DNA from: Blastomyces gilchristii SLH14081 | Taxonomy: Eukaryota; Ascomycota; Eurotiomycetes; Onygenales; Ajellomycetaceae | Length of the DNA stretch: 64,000 bases | Assembly (NCBI RefSeq): GCF_000003855.2 | Contig: NW_003101676.1 | Location: 763,531-827,530, forward strand | Reading direction: 5' to 3' | Part shown: piece after piece, positions 33,572 through 44,780 of the stretch | Position numbering within the stretch: position 1 is the first letter of the stretch | Layout: the number at the start of each line of letters is the position of its first letter | Position numbers and translations under genes: made by a program | Notes under the pieces: generated by a model | What the model saw: only the letters and a program-made list of their open reading frames with translations | What the model was told of the DNA's origin: nothing | Database searches by the model: none

Positions 33572-35215
33572 GGATCGATCTTTGTATGAGATTGACGTAT
33601 TTACTGGCGAGGAGGGATATGAGGGCTGTCCACGGGAGACAGGGGAATGGTGGAGGGTGGGAGTCTAGAGACGATCAAGGAATGCCAAGTGCGACATTCA
33701 ACGTCAGGGGTTGTAGGAGTATATGCTTTGTTTGAAACCGTTACTACCTTTTCTCGCTTTTTAATTTCTCAAACTCTCTTGTCCCTTGATAACTTCGATG
33801 TATTTCTGCAAGCCAATGTCACTGAACCCTTTATAGTTTTTACTGCTGACATTTTAAAACATAGATACACATTCCTTAGATACGGAGTAAGAAGGTAGAG
33901 ATGTGTCATCTGCTACCATCGAGGACACTCAAGTGGCGAGCTAATCATCTGGCGCTCCTCCACCTAACTAATTCTTTCACCTGCTTTCCCTGATGTGCTG
34001 TACAATTGTAGTGTTATCAATTCCGATTGAGCCATTTACGATAAACTCCTCATCCGCTGAAAAAGAAGGGGAAGGGGAGGGGGGATTGCATCAGCCATTC
34101 TCAGTCCTCAGATACTCAGTTAATGAAACAAGATGTTTGATTTTAACTAAGTTTTCAAAAGCTAGCAAAACAAACATCAACGCAGATCACGCCCATGCCA
34201 TCACTCCTGCTATCATGAAACTGCTCTTAAAACCGTATTAAACCATCTTTCCCAACTGCCCAATTACTAACTTGGTCTCTCATTTGCACTCACAATAACG
34301 CCCTGCTTCAGAGAGAAAGGGGAAAAAATGTAGGAACCATATGCGGATAAAATAAATTGCAAAAGACGTTTGAAAGAAGAAAGGAGATAGACAAATAAAA
34401 AGGAAAGAAAATAAAGCAAAGAAGCGACAGCATGAGAATTAACGTCAAAAACAAAAAGCAAAAAGTAAAAAAAAAAAGCAAAGAGGAAGGGAATGTGCTT
34501 TGTTAATTACTCAAACAAAATTCCCAAATCCATACCCAGTATTCCCAACCATGCCTTTTTCCATACACCAATTCGCCGTAATCTTGGCCTGCGCCTTTTT
34601 TATTTATCCATCTCTCTTAACAGTCCAGGAAGACAAAAACAAAAAAGAAAAGAAAAGAAAAGAAAGAAATCAGTTTCCAGGTATCTCGAGTCACCACCAT
34701 ACGCCTGGAACAGGGTCCGGTGGCCACCTCAACCAATTAACTCGAAATAAGAAACAACAAGGAGGAGGAAATACAAATGCACAAATAGATTGAAAATAAA
34801 AAATGCCAATCATAATTTTCCCAAACCGGGGTTTTACTCCAACATAACACCATATGCGTGAAAAAAAGTGAAGGCAGGAAAACAGAAAAAAAGTGGGGAG
34901 AAAAGGAGAAATTTTAAAGGCAATGCAGGAAATTGGTGATGATTACCAAGCCTGAATTACTCCAATAGATGAACCCTATGAGACCGGAGTAGAGCAAAAA
35001 AGAGTAGTGATCCAGGAATAAAAGGCAATTCTGTCAATGTACTCGCGAGGAAGGGAAAGAAAAGAGAAGGGGGGAAAGGATCGCGCGCCTGCAACGCACT
35101 ACAAGCGGGGCTATACAGGCAATAAGCAAGAAATGAATGAATGAATACCACGATCAATGGGGAAGAAAGCACGCAAAACTATGCAAAGAAACATGCTTTA
35201 GAAAAGGCTGTGTAA
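33572..35215. other. intergenic region between convergent genes
   Basis: About 1.6 kb between the 3' ends of PARP (plus) and the WD40 gene (minus). From about 34310 to 34960 the plus strand is purine-rich with A-runs (a repeated AAAAG motif at 34643-34670). No supportable gene. Confidence 0.45.
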
Positions 35216-38200
35216 TCATAGGCGAAGGAGGTCGGCATGTTCTCGGTTGCTCATCAAGCGCCTGTAGCGTAACTTTCTCTCTCCAGGTCCGAGCACACAT
35301 CTTTCGTCGTCATCCAAATCCGCTTCGGGAAGCCATTCGTTAGGCAAATCGGGGTAGTAAGTATCAAGGCGCTCCTCTATATGTCGCTTCCTCGTTCGCC
35401 CGATGCCAAACTCCTGACCCCACTGGCATCGATCGAATTCCATCAATCCGCCAAATGCATAATCCATATTAGCGACCCAGATCCGGCCGCCATCAGGAGT
35501 GTAGTCAGCTCCGCCAATTTCGCCAAAGAAATCATGTACTTGACGAGTTTGGTATGTTTGCGCGTTGACTATTGCGATGCGGTCGGCTGGTTCGCACATG
35601 AGAAGAGTGCGTGGGCCACCTCCGACAGGAGAATATCGCAACGACCGGTACCCCGCTACATCAGACTCAATGAATTGAAGTATTCGCCACATACGAGCAT
35701 CCCAGATGTTGACTGTTCCATCCTGATTACTAGTTGCAACGTGAAGCATATCAGGTGACCAAGCGCATGCGAATCCAAAATCTTGATGGCCGGATAGTGG
35801 TTGAACCGGTTTCCCACATTCGCTATCGATTATCCACGCCTCCCTCGCATCGCCGACTATAACACGCAATCGGCCATCTAGTGATGTGTCGGTGCAGTTA
35901 ATTGCCCGAGCAAACTTGTGGCGCTGGACAACTTTGTTGGTCTCACAGTCGAGGACTCGAAGATATTGATCATTCGACGCGATAATTGCCTGAGGGCTAC
36001 GACTCGTTCGATGCTTAGCAATATCGATATGATTTGTGATTCCGTTCTGGCTTTTAGTGATATAACCATCCACAGTACTGTGATCAGTCACGTCGCCTCT
36101 CATCGCATATTCGCCACAGAACCCCCCAACTATAGTTACGCCGTGCTTGGCTTTCATAATCGAAATTCTCACTGGCTCAAAGAAAGTCGCGGACTTGGAA
36201 GTATGAGAGAGATCAATTAGGCAATTCTTTTGTTTGTGAAACGGGGTTACAGAGTAAATCTTTGACCGATGGGCATATTGCACCGTATTCGACGATGTCA
36301 CGGACATAAGATTACGCAGCTGAAAATGCGACATTGACGCTTTATATTTGGTATACATGGTTTTTGCCTTGAAGAATTCCTCTGTCTGTGGTAGCCGCTT
36401 CGAATACTAAATCATAGCTTAGTCATTTTTCCCAAACAAGAGCGAAGCGATATTGAAATTTACCCCATGTGGATCGAACACCAAATTCCGGTAACCCTTG
36501 TACCAGCTATCGCGAAGGATCCTGGCATCCGACCTCCGGACATTCATCTTTTTCTGCCAAGGAATTTTCTGAATATCGTAGGCCTTGAATTGGTGGTTTT
36601 CGGGGCGCGTTATCCTTTGGGGTCGTGGCCAATACGAGGCGTTCGCAGCTGCATCCGATATTGGAACATGAGGTCGATCCTTCAGTGCAAGCTGCTGGGG
36701 CGGTATTTTGGATCGAATAAGCCATTGCTTAATGAACATATCGATTGAAAGGTTCTTTTCGAAAGCTGGAAATTCAAGACCGTCAGCAAGTGTGTATGTA
36801 TGGCCTTCGCATGGAGCGAGAGGCGCAGCAAGAAGCACGCTGGCAATATGGGAATTGAAATATTTTAAAACCAATGATGGAGGGACAAAGTATATTGACT
36901 GTTCGGAAGGGCCATGTATGTAAGTGTACTGATCCTCAGTTAAAAGGCCACCAGGGGGTGTAACTGCAGTCATTCTCTGATTGGGTGGAGTGACTTGAGG
37001 ACAGGCTGAAATCCTTGGCCAGGGAAGAGATTGACAGAACACAAAGTGTGGAGAATCTTGGGTATGATCATGAGACTTCAAGAAGGTGTCCGTCATCTCA
37101 AGGCCAGAAAGGAAAGTGATTGTAGTGTCATTGACGAAAAGCGCGTTATGGGTACCACGAAATAAGAAAATTCCTTTAGAGGGGGTTGCAAGAATGGAAA
37201 ATTGAGAAAAGAAATTTGACACGGCTTGCAACATGATGCTGTCAGCATTGGGGTAAAGTTCTCGTGGCTGGTTGACAGAGGGTCCAGATGAATATTCAAA
37301 AGATTTCGTGTGATCAAATGCACGATGGATGATTCGTTGGGCCTTTCCAAGAGCCTGTAGATTTACCGGAAGAAACAATGTAGAAGGCGGGCTAATAAAA
37401 TGTAAATTCATACTTTCTGGTTGTGTAAACGCTCCTAAATCGAGGTTATCGTCATCATCCACCTCAGGATTAAAGGTAAAATTTGAGCCGTTAATATTGT
37501 CGAAGGTCGTAAACGATAGAGGTTGAGAATGTCCACCGGTAGCAAAGGTTGGAAGCTGGTCTTGATGAGATCCGCTATCGTGTAAATCGTTGCCAAGGGG
37601 AGACCGTGTGTTGTTGTATTCAGTAGGATCACACCAGGATAATTCATCGTCGGTTATGTAAAATTTCTCGGTATCGTTTTCCGAACAAGAGTCATCGTAC
37701 ACACTTCCTGTGCTGCCCAAAGCAGAAGACACCCCGGGCAATCTGTCATCGGAGAAACGGGATAGTTCAGACTCCTCAATGAGGTTACTGCGGAAAGCCG
37801 GGTTCTCCTCGTCGTCATAATAACCGTAATCATAATGCAAGTCTTGGTCGCCGCTGAGGGAATCCATTTCATCATCATCAGTGCTTTCTAAAGCGTGAGG
37901 AAAGTCTTCTGGGTATATTGGGCCGGTACTCCCGTTGGTGAGATGAGTAATGGAAGCAGAGACCATCGAGTCGCCTTCCTCTGTGAAGAAGGATGCCGTG
38001 CCAATTTGCAAACTGAAAATCGGTTGACCCGCAGCATTAGTAACGCTAGAAACAGGAAATATATCATCTGCAGTCTCATTTTCGATGCCAGCAGGCGGAG
38101 AAAATGAATCTAATAGAGGGGGTGTTTGGCTAGAAGTAGAAAGCTGATCCGGCTGAGAACCTGAAGTTTGGGAATCAGAAGTGGCTTGTTGGGGCCCTTG

Positions 38201-38497
38201 CTGGGGGGCAAAAGGAGAGGACAACGCTTGATCTAAGCTATAGGAAACTTCGTGAGTGTCGTGGTCCGTCGGTCTGAGAGGGGAATTCAAGCTATGAGGT
38301 AGGCTAGATAAGGAAACAGGGCCGTCCAAACTTCCGGAGTCACCATCTGGTGAGAAAGCTGCCATTTCACCTTGGACTTCACCCGGCAACGAACCCCGAT
38401 CCGGGTTAGAATGAGCTTCCTGTTGATCCATACTTGTTGATCGGTTGGATGGGTTCTCTTGTTTGTTGCCGTCCGGCAGAGATGGGTCAGTCATCAC
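35216..38497 (-). CDS. large WD40-repeat protein, function unknown
   Basis: Two exons, 38497-36464 and 36406-35216, joined by a 57-base intron (36463-36407; GTAAAT donor, a CTAAG branch-like site, TTTAG acceptor, phase 0), giving 1074 residues. Joining makes FDPHG run into YSKRLPQTEEFFKAKTMY, which fits the fungal family. Residues 1-350 are Ser/Asp/Pro-rich, acidic and probably disordered. A conserved-looking core starts near 380, with basic text around KKMNVRRSDARILRDSWYKG. The C-terminal third carries WD40 blades (IIASNDQYLRVLDCETN, CAWSPDMLHVATSNQDGTVN followed by IWDAR) and the strongly conserved RIAIVNAQTYQTRQVHDFFG, which may be the DUF2415 region. Its cellular role is not known to me. 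Its 5' end abuts a CpG-free island. Confidence 0.85.
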
Positions 38498-38499
38498 AG

Positions 38500-39644
38500 C
38501 AGTAGCCTAGACCAGAGGAGAGTTTGTTTGATCATAAACTGTGTCACTTTTGTTGAATATTATGATTGTTCAACTGAAACTGAAGAATCACTGCAAAGAG
38601 TTTCACCAGAGAGATTTAATTCTCATTATGTGTGTGTGTGCGCGAGTGTGTGTGCATATGTATATGTATATGTGTGTGTGCGTGTGTGTGTGTATGTATG
38701 TCTCAGTAGAGATATAAATGAATCAAATATCTGTAGAAAAATAAATCAGTATCTCATATAACAAGTTTACTCTGAAAGTGTATCATATCTCTGCACTTCT
38801 TTTCAATTGTATCATAGAAATAAACTCACAGAACTCAGTTTGCAAGTTGCAGTTTTCAGTATCAGTTAAGACAGAATATAGAGATGCACTCTAGAACACA
38901 AGTATATGTTAACAAATTAATGAATCAAATTGACTGTGACAACTGATAATTTGTCAAATGAAGCAAATAAACAAGAAAAAGATCTCATATGCAGACTTGA
39001 AAAGAATGTGTAAGCAGCAGATGCAAAAACTTGATACTGAATGAATAATTAATGAAAGATGAAAAAGAAAAAAACACACAACAGAAGTAGAAAAATCAGG
39101 AAATTGAAGAATCATAGAGAAAATCAAAGAATATCAGATGTTTCATACCATGATTCTGTTTTGCTGCAAAAGATTGATGAAGACACACATAAAGAACTCT
39201 ATAAAAGTGTTGTATAGTCATATCACAGATATTCAAAGTGATGAATCTTCACACAGAGCTAAACAGTTCTGTCAAATAAAAGAAATAACATAAGAAGGAA
39301 ACAAACAGTGCATTATTCAGCATGGAACAGATATATTTCAAGAGTAGATACCTGCAAGAATGAGCTTCAGAGAAAAGAGCATGGATGTGAGTGAACAGCT
39401 TCTCTAGCATGTCTCTTGCAAGTAATCTTGACATTACAAGCAGTGGTTTCAGAAAAGACAGTTGCAGAAACCCAATATTCTAAAGCAAATCAAGCAGAAG
39501 CAATCCATAGAGAAAGATATAACAATGTAGATACTGAAACTGCCACTGATCTGCAGGGAAGAGAGGAGAGAGTGCACATCATTTTGCAAGCAGGATGCTA
39601 GAATATACTCACTCACATAGTTCTAGTTCACAGAAGAGGAAAAG
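38500..39644. repeat. CpG-free island upstream of the WD40 gene
   Basis: Reading line by line, no CG dinucleotide occurs from 38683 to 39644 (962 bases). In 38500-38682 the only ones are in or next to a TG microsatellite. TG and CA are abundant while TA is only moderate, so the pattern is CpG-to-TpG/CpA change rather than the CpA-to-TpA pattern of classic RIP. No protein frame remains. Most likely a methylated and deaminated transposon relic. Confidence 0.7.
38629..38700. repeat. (TG)n microsatellite, interrupted
   Basis: TG-rich run with inserted CGCGAG, CATATG and TATATGTATA segments, lying about 135-200 bases upstream of the WD40 gene start. Confidence 0.9.
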
Positions 39645-41616
39645 CGGGGGTGAACAGCAGAAGAGCTTAAGGGACGTTCTCCAAAAAGAGAAAAGAAGAG
39701 AAGAGGAGAGGAGAGGGGAGGAGAAGGCAAGAAATGAACAGCGCGCAGAGGCGTGTTGGGGATGGGGAGTTGTTGTTTACGTGTGTGTTGTTGTTGGCGG
39801 AGAGAAGAAGCAGAGAAGAAGTAGACAAGAAGTAGTTAGACGGTGTCGAGGTTGAAGTTGCCCGTTAACTTTACCTCCAGTCAGTGACCGTCGAATTAGT
39901 AAGTCTATTTAGTTAAGTTCAGTGTTAGTTAAGTTACCCGCGTGGAATCCCGAAGGCACGGGGCACGGTCGGGGCTCGGGGAAATGTGCTGCATTCGGTT
40001 TAGCCCCGGTTGGGCCTGGAACCTAGTTTTGCGATTGGATCACATTGGGCAAATGCTGCTTATATCAAAGTTAACTACTTATGTCTCTTCTATACTACTC
40101 TAACTTGGTCTTTGCTCGTTTTAACCTTGAGAAAAAGAGGGAGAAAAAACATAAAAAATAAATAGAGGCAGATCAGTGTTTGGCGAGTCATGTCAAATGC
40201 TGCACCTGGCCCAACCCTCGGTACCTCCTGCAGGAAAGCCGGTCGTTGGCGCCCAATGACCCAAACAAAGCCTTTCTCCCGCCAATTCACGGGTCGAGGC
40301 AGAAGAGGCTTGCTACTTGGGGACCTCCATGCCACTGACAAAACACCTCTGATCCCTGATCGTCCCATGCGTTGGAGGTGACGTACCACAGGATCCATGG
40401 TTATTTTGGGAGATTTCCCTTTGACGCGTTTTGATCGAAGGGTGTCCCGACATGTGCTGCCGCCTGTCGGATTCGCAGACGCCAACGGGTGTTTCCGTCG
40501 ATCTCGGGGAAAATATGCAAGGAGAAGGTAATTGTTACGTAGCTTCGCTGTCGATAAGTTGCGCTGACGTGCTTTTTCTGCAAAGGTCATTTATCCCTAC
40601 GACTTAAAATGGATGCCGTTTTTGCACCACACTTAACACCTGGCTTGTTAAATCAACATCAAAACCATCTCCGCCAAGCCATGAGCATTTGGGCCACTTA
40701 TCACCTCCCAGCAGAATGGGCTCAAATCGGAGATTCCCATCAAAACCGAGCAAACCCCGACAAACAATTTAAAAGGCCGAGCCCTGCAAGCTTTCCGAGT
40801 TCCCGGAAATCCCCTGTAAGGCTGTAACCAAACTTGGCTCTAGTTATCTGGTAACTAAGGCAGCATGAGAGGGAGGGCATTCGAGAAATTTACGGAAGGT
40901 AACTATTATCATTTCAGCTCAGGGCACGCTGTGGCCCTGTGGGGAAACGGCAAAGCGCAAATCGCTAGTCCGCTAGTTCGTATCCGTACTAGGCGTCGGC
41001 ATGCAAGACATCCCATTCGCGCGCGAACCAGGTGTGAGATCTGTCATTTTTTTTTTTGCTTTTTTGTTGATCCCAGCGCTTTGGACCTGTCAACTTTCCC
41101 TGAGCCAGCCATCTCTTGGCAGTCCTTGACCCAGGGAATGTCACGCGGCAGATTTCGTTGCCGAAAGGAAATTTTATATTGTTCATGAATCAGAAGAGCC
41201 GATTTGTGAATTCCAGGTGGGGATGGAAGAATACTGTACGACAAGCTGGGTTTGGATTTTAGCAAAAGACGCTCGATTACGAAAGGGGGTCTATGCGTCT
41301 GCCACTCCACCCTGCGAACTCCATGCGAAGAGCTGTTAAACGGTTGCAGATTACTGCTAAACTAGGCCGAAGATAGCTCTCAAAACCCTCTACAATGGGG
41401 TGTTCTCAAATGCCGATTATCTCAAAAATGAGAATGTCCCATAGCGCGCTGGTCAAAAAAGGGTTACCTAAAAATGGCGAAAGGGACCTGGCATTTGATA
41501 AGGCTGTCATTTACCGGAATAACTAATAGATGTCCCGGAAGGTTACTGCACAAAATTCCCCCACATATCCAACGTCTCAACCCTGCAAGGCGCTTTATCC
41601 GGCCCAACTCCCATCT

Positions 41617-42024
41617 ATGGCTCCCCAGTTCTGTCACGCCTGCGGCTCTATTTTAGACATATCTGCCGAACCAAGCATTCCATGCGATGTGTGTGGAAAA
41701 ACAAATCCGAGAGAGCATTCCTCGCACTGAAATGCGAGAGCCAGCAGCTAATAAGGACTGTCCAAAACCCAAGACAAGTTAATGGACCGCCCGATAAGAT
41801 CCACATCAAATAATTTTCCGTCAAAACTTCGTATCAAGCTGAGATCTCATACACGGGTGAATTGACGGTCAAAGACCGCGAATCGAACCGCCGAATTCAA
41901 GTGGATTGCCAGAAATGCGATTTAATGAAGGTTACTTGGAGTGAGATGCAGTTGCGAAGCGCGGATGAAGGAAGCACTATCTTCTATCGTTGCCCGAAAT
42001 GTGGGAATAGGTACGCAGGATCCA
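41617..42024 (+). pseudogene. RPA12: RPA12-like RNA polymerase zinc-ribbon gene relic
   Basis: Both zinc ribbons of the RNA polymerase I subunit A12 (RPA12/TFIIS-type) can be read: an N-terminal one at 41629-41700 (FCHACGSILDISAEPSIPCD followed by VCG) and a C-terminal one at about 41903-42007 (DCQKCD through CPKCG) containing the diagnostic MQLRSADEGSTIFYRC. Between them the linker piece NNFPSKLRIK is also family-like. The gene is broken: a TGA follows the first ribbon at 41728-41730; TAA TAA stops follow near 41749-41754; and one G is missing in a G-run near 41855, so the linker and second ribbon lie in different frames. The ribbons are diverged from the usual fungal sequence. I take it as a decayed extra copy; an undetected intron could explain the first stop but not the frame change. 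Confidence 0.6.
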
Positions 42025-44780
42025 ATGAAGCAGAATCGACGCTCAAATCTACTTGGAATCCCGCCGGTGCTCTCCATTTTCTAGCAGACATTCGACTATC
42101 ATCTCTCGCATACATACACATACATTAAAACAGAATGACCTCTGCTCTCTTCCTTCAATCGAAAAAAGGATGACGCCAAGATTGCTTAAGACGAGATGCA
42201 GATCGATCCTAGGGCAGACAGTTAAGAGAGTTGTTTATGCGGTTGCAAGTGACACTGAGGCTGGAAAGGCAAAGGGCAGCCCGACAGTTCTGAAAGAGCG
42301 TTTGGTACCAGGGCCGAGAAGCGCTGGCCCCCCGGGAAAGGAATCCTGCAGAAAAGAACCATCGCATTCTATCTTGGTATTGAGGGGCTTACCATCATGG
42401 GCATTGTACCTAAGGCTGGGTCATACGCCTGGAGAGGGAAGTGCGCGAATCTGACATGCAACCATTGTATGCGATGTCATGGATTGTGCCGGGCGGAAGT
42501 GCTACCTGCGCATCTAGGTGTGCTTATTGACTGCGAGGCGCAACCGGTTGTCAGACGTGATCAATGACAAATCCTAACTTCGTACAAAGCGAAAGGCAAT
42601 TCCAAGAAAGTCTTGTCCTATCAAAATTACAATCCTGTCGCTTCGCGTTTAATCGAAACGAATTCTATTCATACGCATGGGTAGGCTGCGCCGCAGGGCG
42701 TTGCTCTAGCTAGGAGATCAATTGCAACAACAATAGTTTCTTCTGCTCATCCTTCAATGGAAGGGGTGATCCCCGTGCATCCCAGATCTGCTTTTTGGCC
42801 CATACGAGTGAAGATATAAAAGCGCCCCCGTTTCCGTAGGTACTCCACAAGATCCTCAACATACATAGATGCTTTGGGCCTCTTTTCGACCTGATATTCC
42901 CAGAACTAGTTCCTTCCGCACGCCCTCTTGAGAAACAAGTTATAGTGTGTATACAATCTTCCGCTTCGATACTTTTGTCAACGAATCGTTCTATCCCATT
43001 CAAATCCCGGCTCTTCTCCACGAAGCCTATCGACCACCACGTTCACATTGAGCTTGCTCGAACCGAACCCCTGTTCAAAGTCACGAAAAACTTCTGCTAC
43101 TAGCTATGTTAATGGCACCTGAACTCGTCAATCTTGTTCTGGACTAATGCTTGTTTTGAATTCGCTCGCTCTAGTCCTCCAATATGTGTGTCGACCATAT
43201 TATGGTGTGGTCCCGCGATGCGGAAACCTTTGGCAAAGTTACTGATTTACGTCACGGCAGCCCTTGCGACGAGTGTCAGGAGTAAGTTATTAAAGCTCGG
43301 CAGGCGGAGACTATGCGGGGGTGGGTACGGCGATTGGGACCAACTCTAGAAAGGGTAGACAGTGTTTCATGTACCAGGTCTATAGCCTGCTGATGAATAG
43401 CTAAGAATTTGAAGGTATGAATTGTGTGGCCTGATTAGGCAATAAGATCTTCGTGCTTCATTCAATCATATGGCATAGTCAGTCCAGTACAAAGTAAATA
43501 GAGAAGATTGATTTCGTGTTTAAGTTAGATTCTGGCTTACGAAATGGATGCACTAGTTAGTACGCTGTAGTCTTAGGCGAGCACGCCCAAGTTATACAAA
43601 GGTAATCATATATTTATAAAAATTAGAACCCCTATTGTTGATCTGCCACTTTCCCCAGGATTGGACTTCCAAACTCTGCTGAACTCTAACAACTCTATGC
43701 AAGAGTCCTGCATTGAATCAATACAAGCTTTCCCATCCCGCGCCTCTATCTAACAACTTTTTGTTCAGCTTTTGGCTTGGCTTGGATTTTTCTCCATATC
43801 ATTGGGGGATGGGAAGAAGGCCTTCTCAGCCTCCACCAGGGGAATCGGCTGGATGCGTCCATGTGCACCACAGCCATCTGCACGTCCAACTGCAGGATGT
43901 TCCTGCAATGGAACGCTTATTGTCGCCTTGTAAACACGTTAAAAAGGGTTTTATACCAACCATCATTCCTTATCCAACTCTCGTTTGGTATCGTTTTTGT
44001 ACTGTATATCTCCAGAAAGTTTGTCGGGCACCGCGGAATTGAATTCGACGGTTGTACCCAGGCTGACGTGCTATATGAGTCTGGCCTGCCTGCAAAAGCT
44101 TGAAAGAGGGGCTGAGATCTTGTCACCAGTAGCTTGAAGCCACAGTTCGTGGTCATTGGGGAACGATTGCGCCCATGGGCTGTTGTATGTAGTAAAAATT
44201 CACTATTCATGGGCGAAGAGGTTGAAGTCCCCTTAATATTGAGACTATGCATACCATGCATCCAGTACTGCAAGAGCGGACTATCCTGGAATTTGGATGG
44301 AGGGATCTATTTTTATAAATAGTAGCATCGGAGATTGGATAGTAAGCCAAGTAACCCATGCAGATGAAAACCTTCCCCTCTGATATGGGCAAGCAAGAAT
44401 TTGCGTAATTAAATATTTTTCTATTTTATCAAGCATTTACCCTCATCTCAATTCCACCTATTATGTTGGGCGCGGTCAAATGGATTGATTTACGCTTGAG
44501 TAACGGCGTTAGTCAGATTTAAATATCAATTTCTGACTAAACGGCATAAATAGTGAAAAGATCATCATCCATCAGCGGGGAAATTTATGAATCCCACACA
44601 ACGAACGATATATCGATCAGGAACAGCAACTTGCCTTGGATGGGAAATATTCGAAGCACTGACGCAAAAACTCCGCCGACAACATATTGAACATACATTT
44701 CTACGAGCTCCTGTGAGCTGCCCTGATAAAGGCTTAATTATTGCCGTGAAACAGCAGCAGTTGAAGAACCGGGCAACGAG
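42025..44780. other. intergenic region, nothing recognised
   Basis: About 2.75 kb with many short frames on both strands (42053-42454, 42710-43021, 43713-44103, 43917-44273) that lack family resemblance. The final 200 bases upstream of 44781 are open in another frame and may hold a leader or an upstream exon of the MFS gene. Confidence 0.4.

Larger units (their letters stand above)
38498..41616. other. intergenic region with CpG-free island and purine tract
   Basis: About 3.1 kb. 38498-39644 is a CpG-free island (listed separately). 39640-39850 is strongly purine-rich on the plus strand. 39950-41600 returns to normal composition. A 166-codon open frame at 40090-40590 (minus) has no family resemblance, and a plus-strand frame overlaps it, so I do not call it a gene. 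Confidence 0.45.

Noticed and set aside
36358..36463. Two separate genes (692 and 380 codons) on the minus strand
   Set aside because: A 57-base intron joins them in frame and gives continuous family-like sequence, so they are one gene.
40090..40590. 166-codon open frame (minus)
   Set aside because: No family resemblance, overlapping frames on the other strand, and no splice-supported extension.
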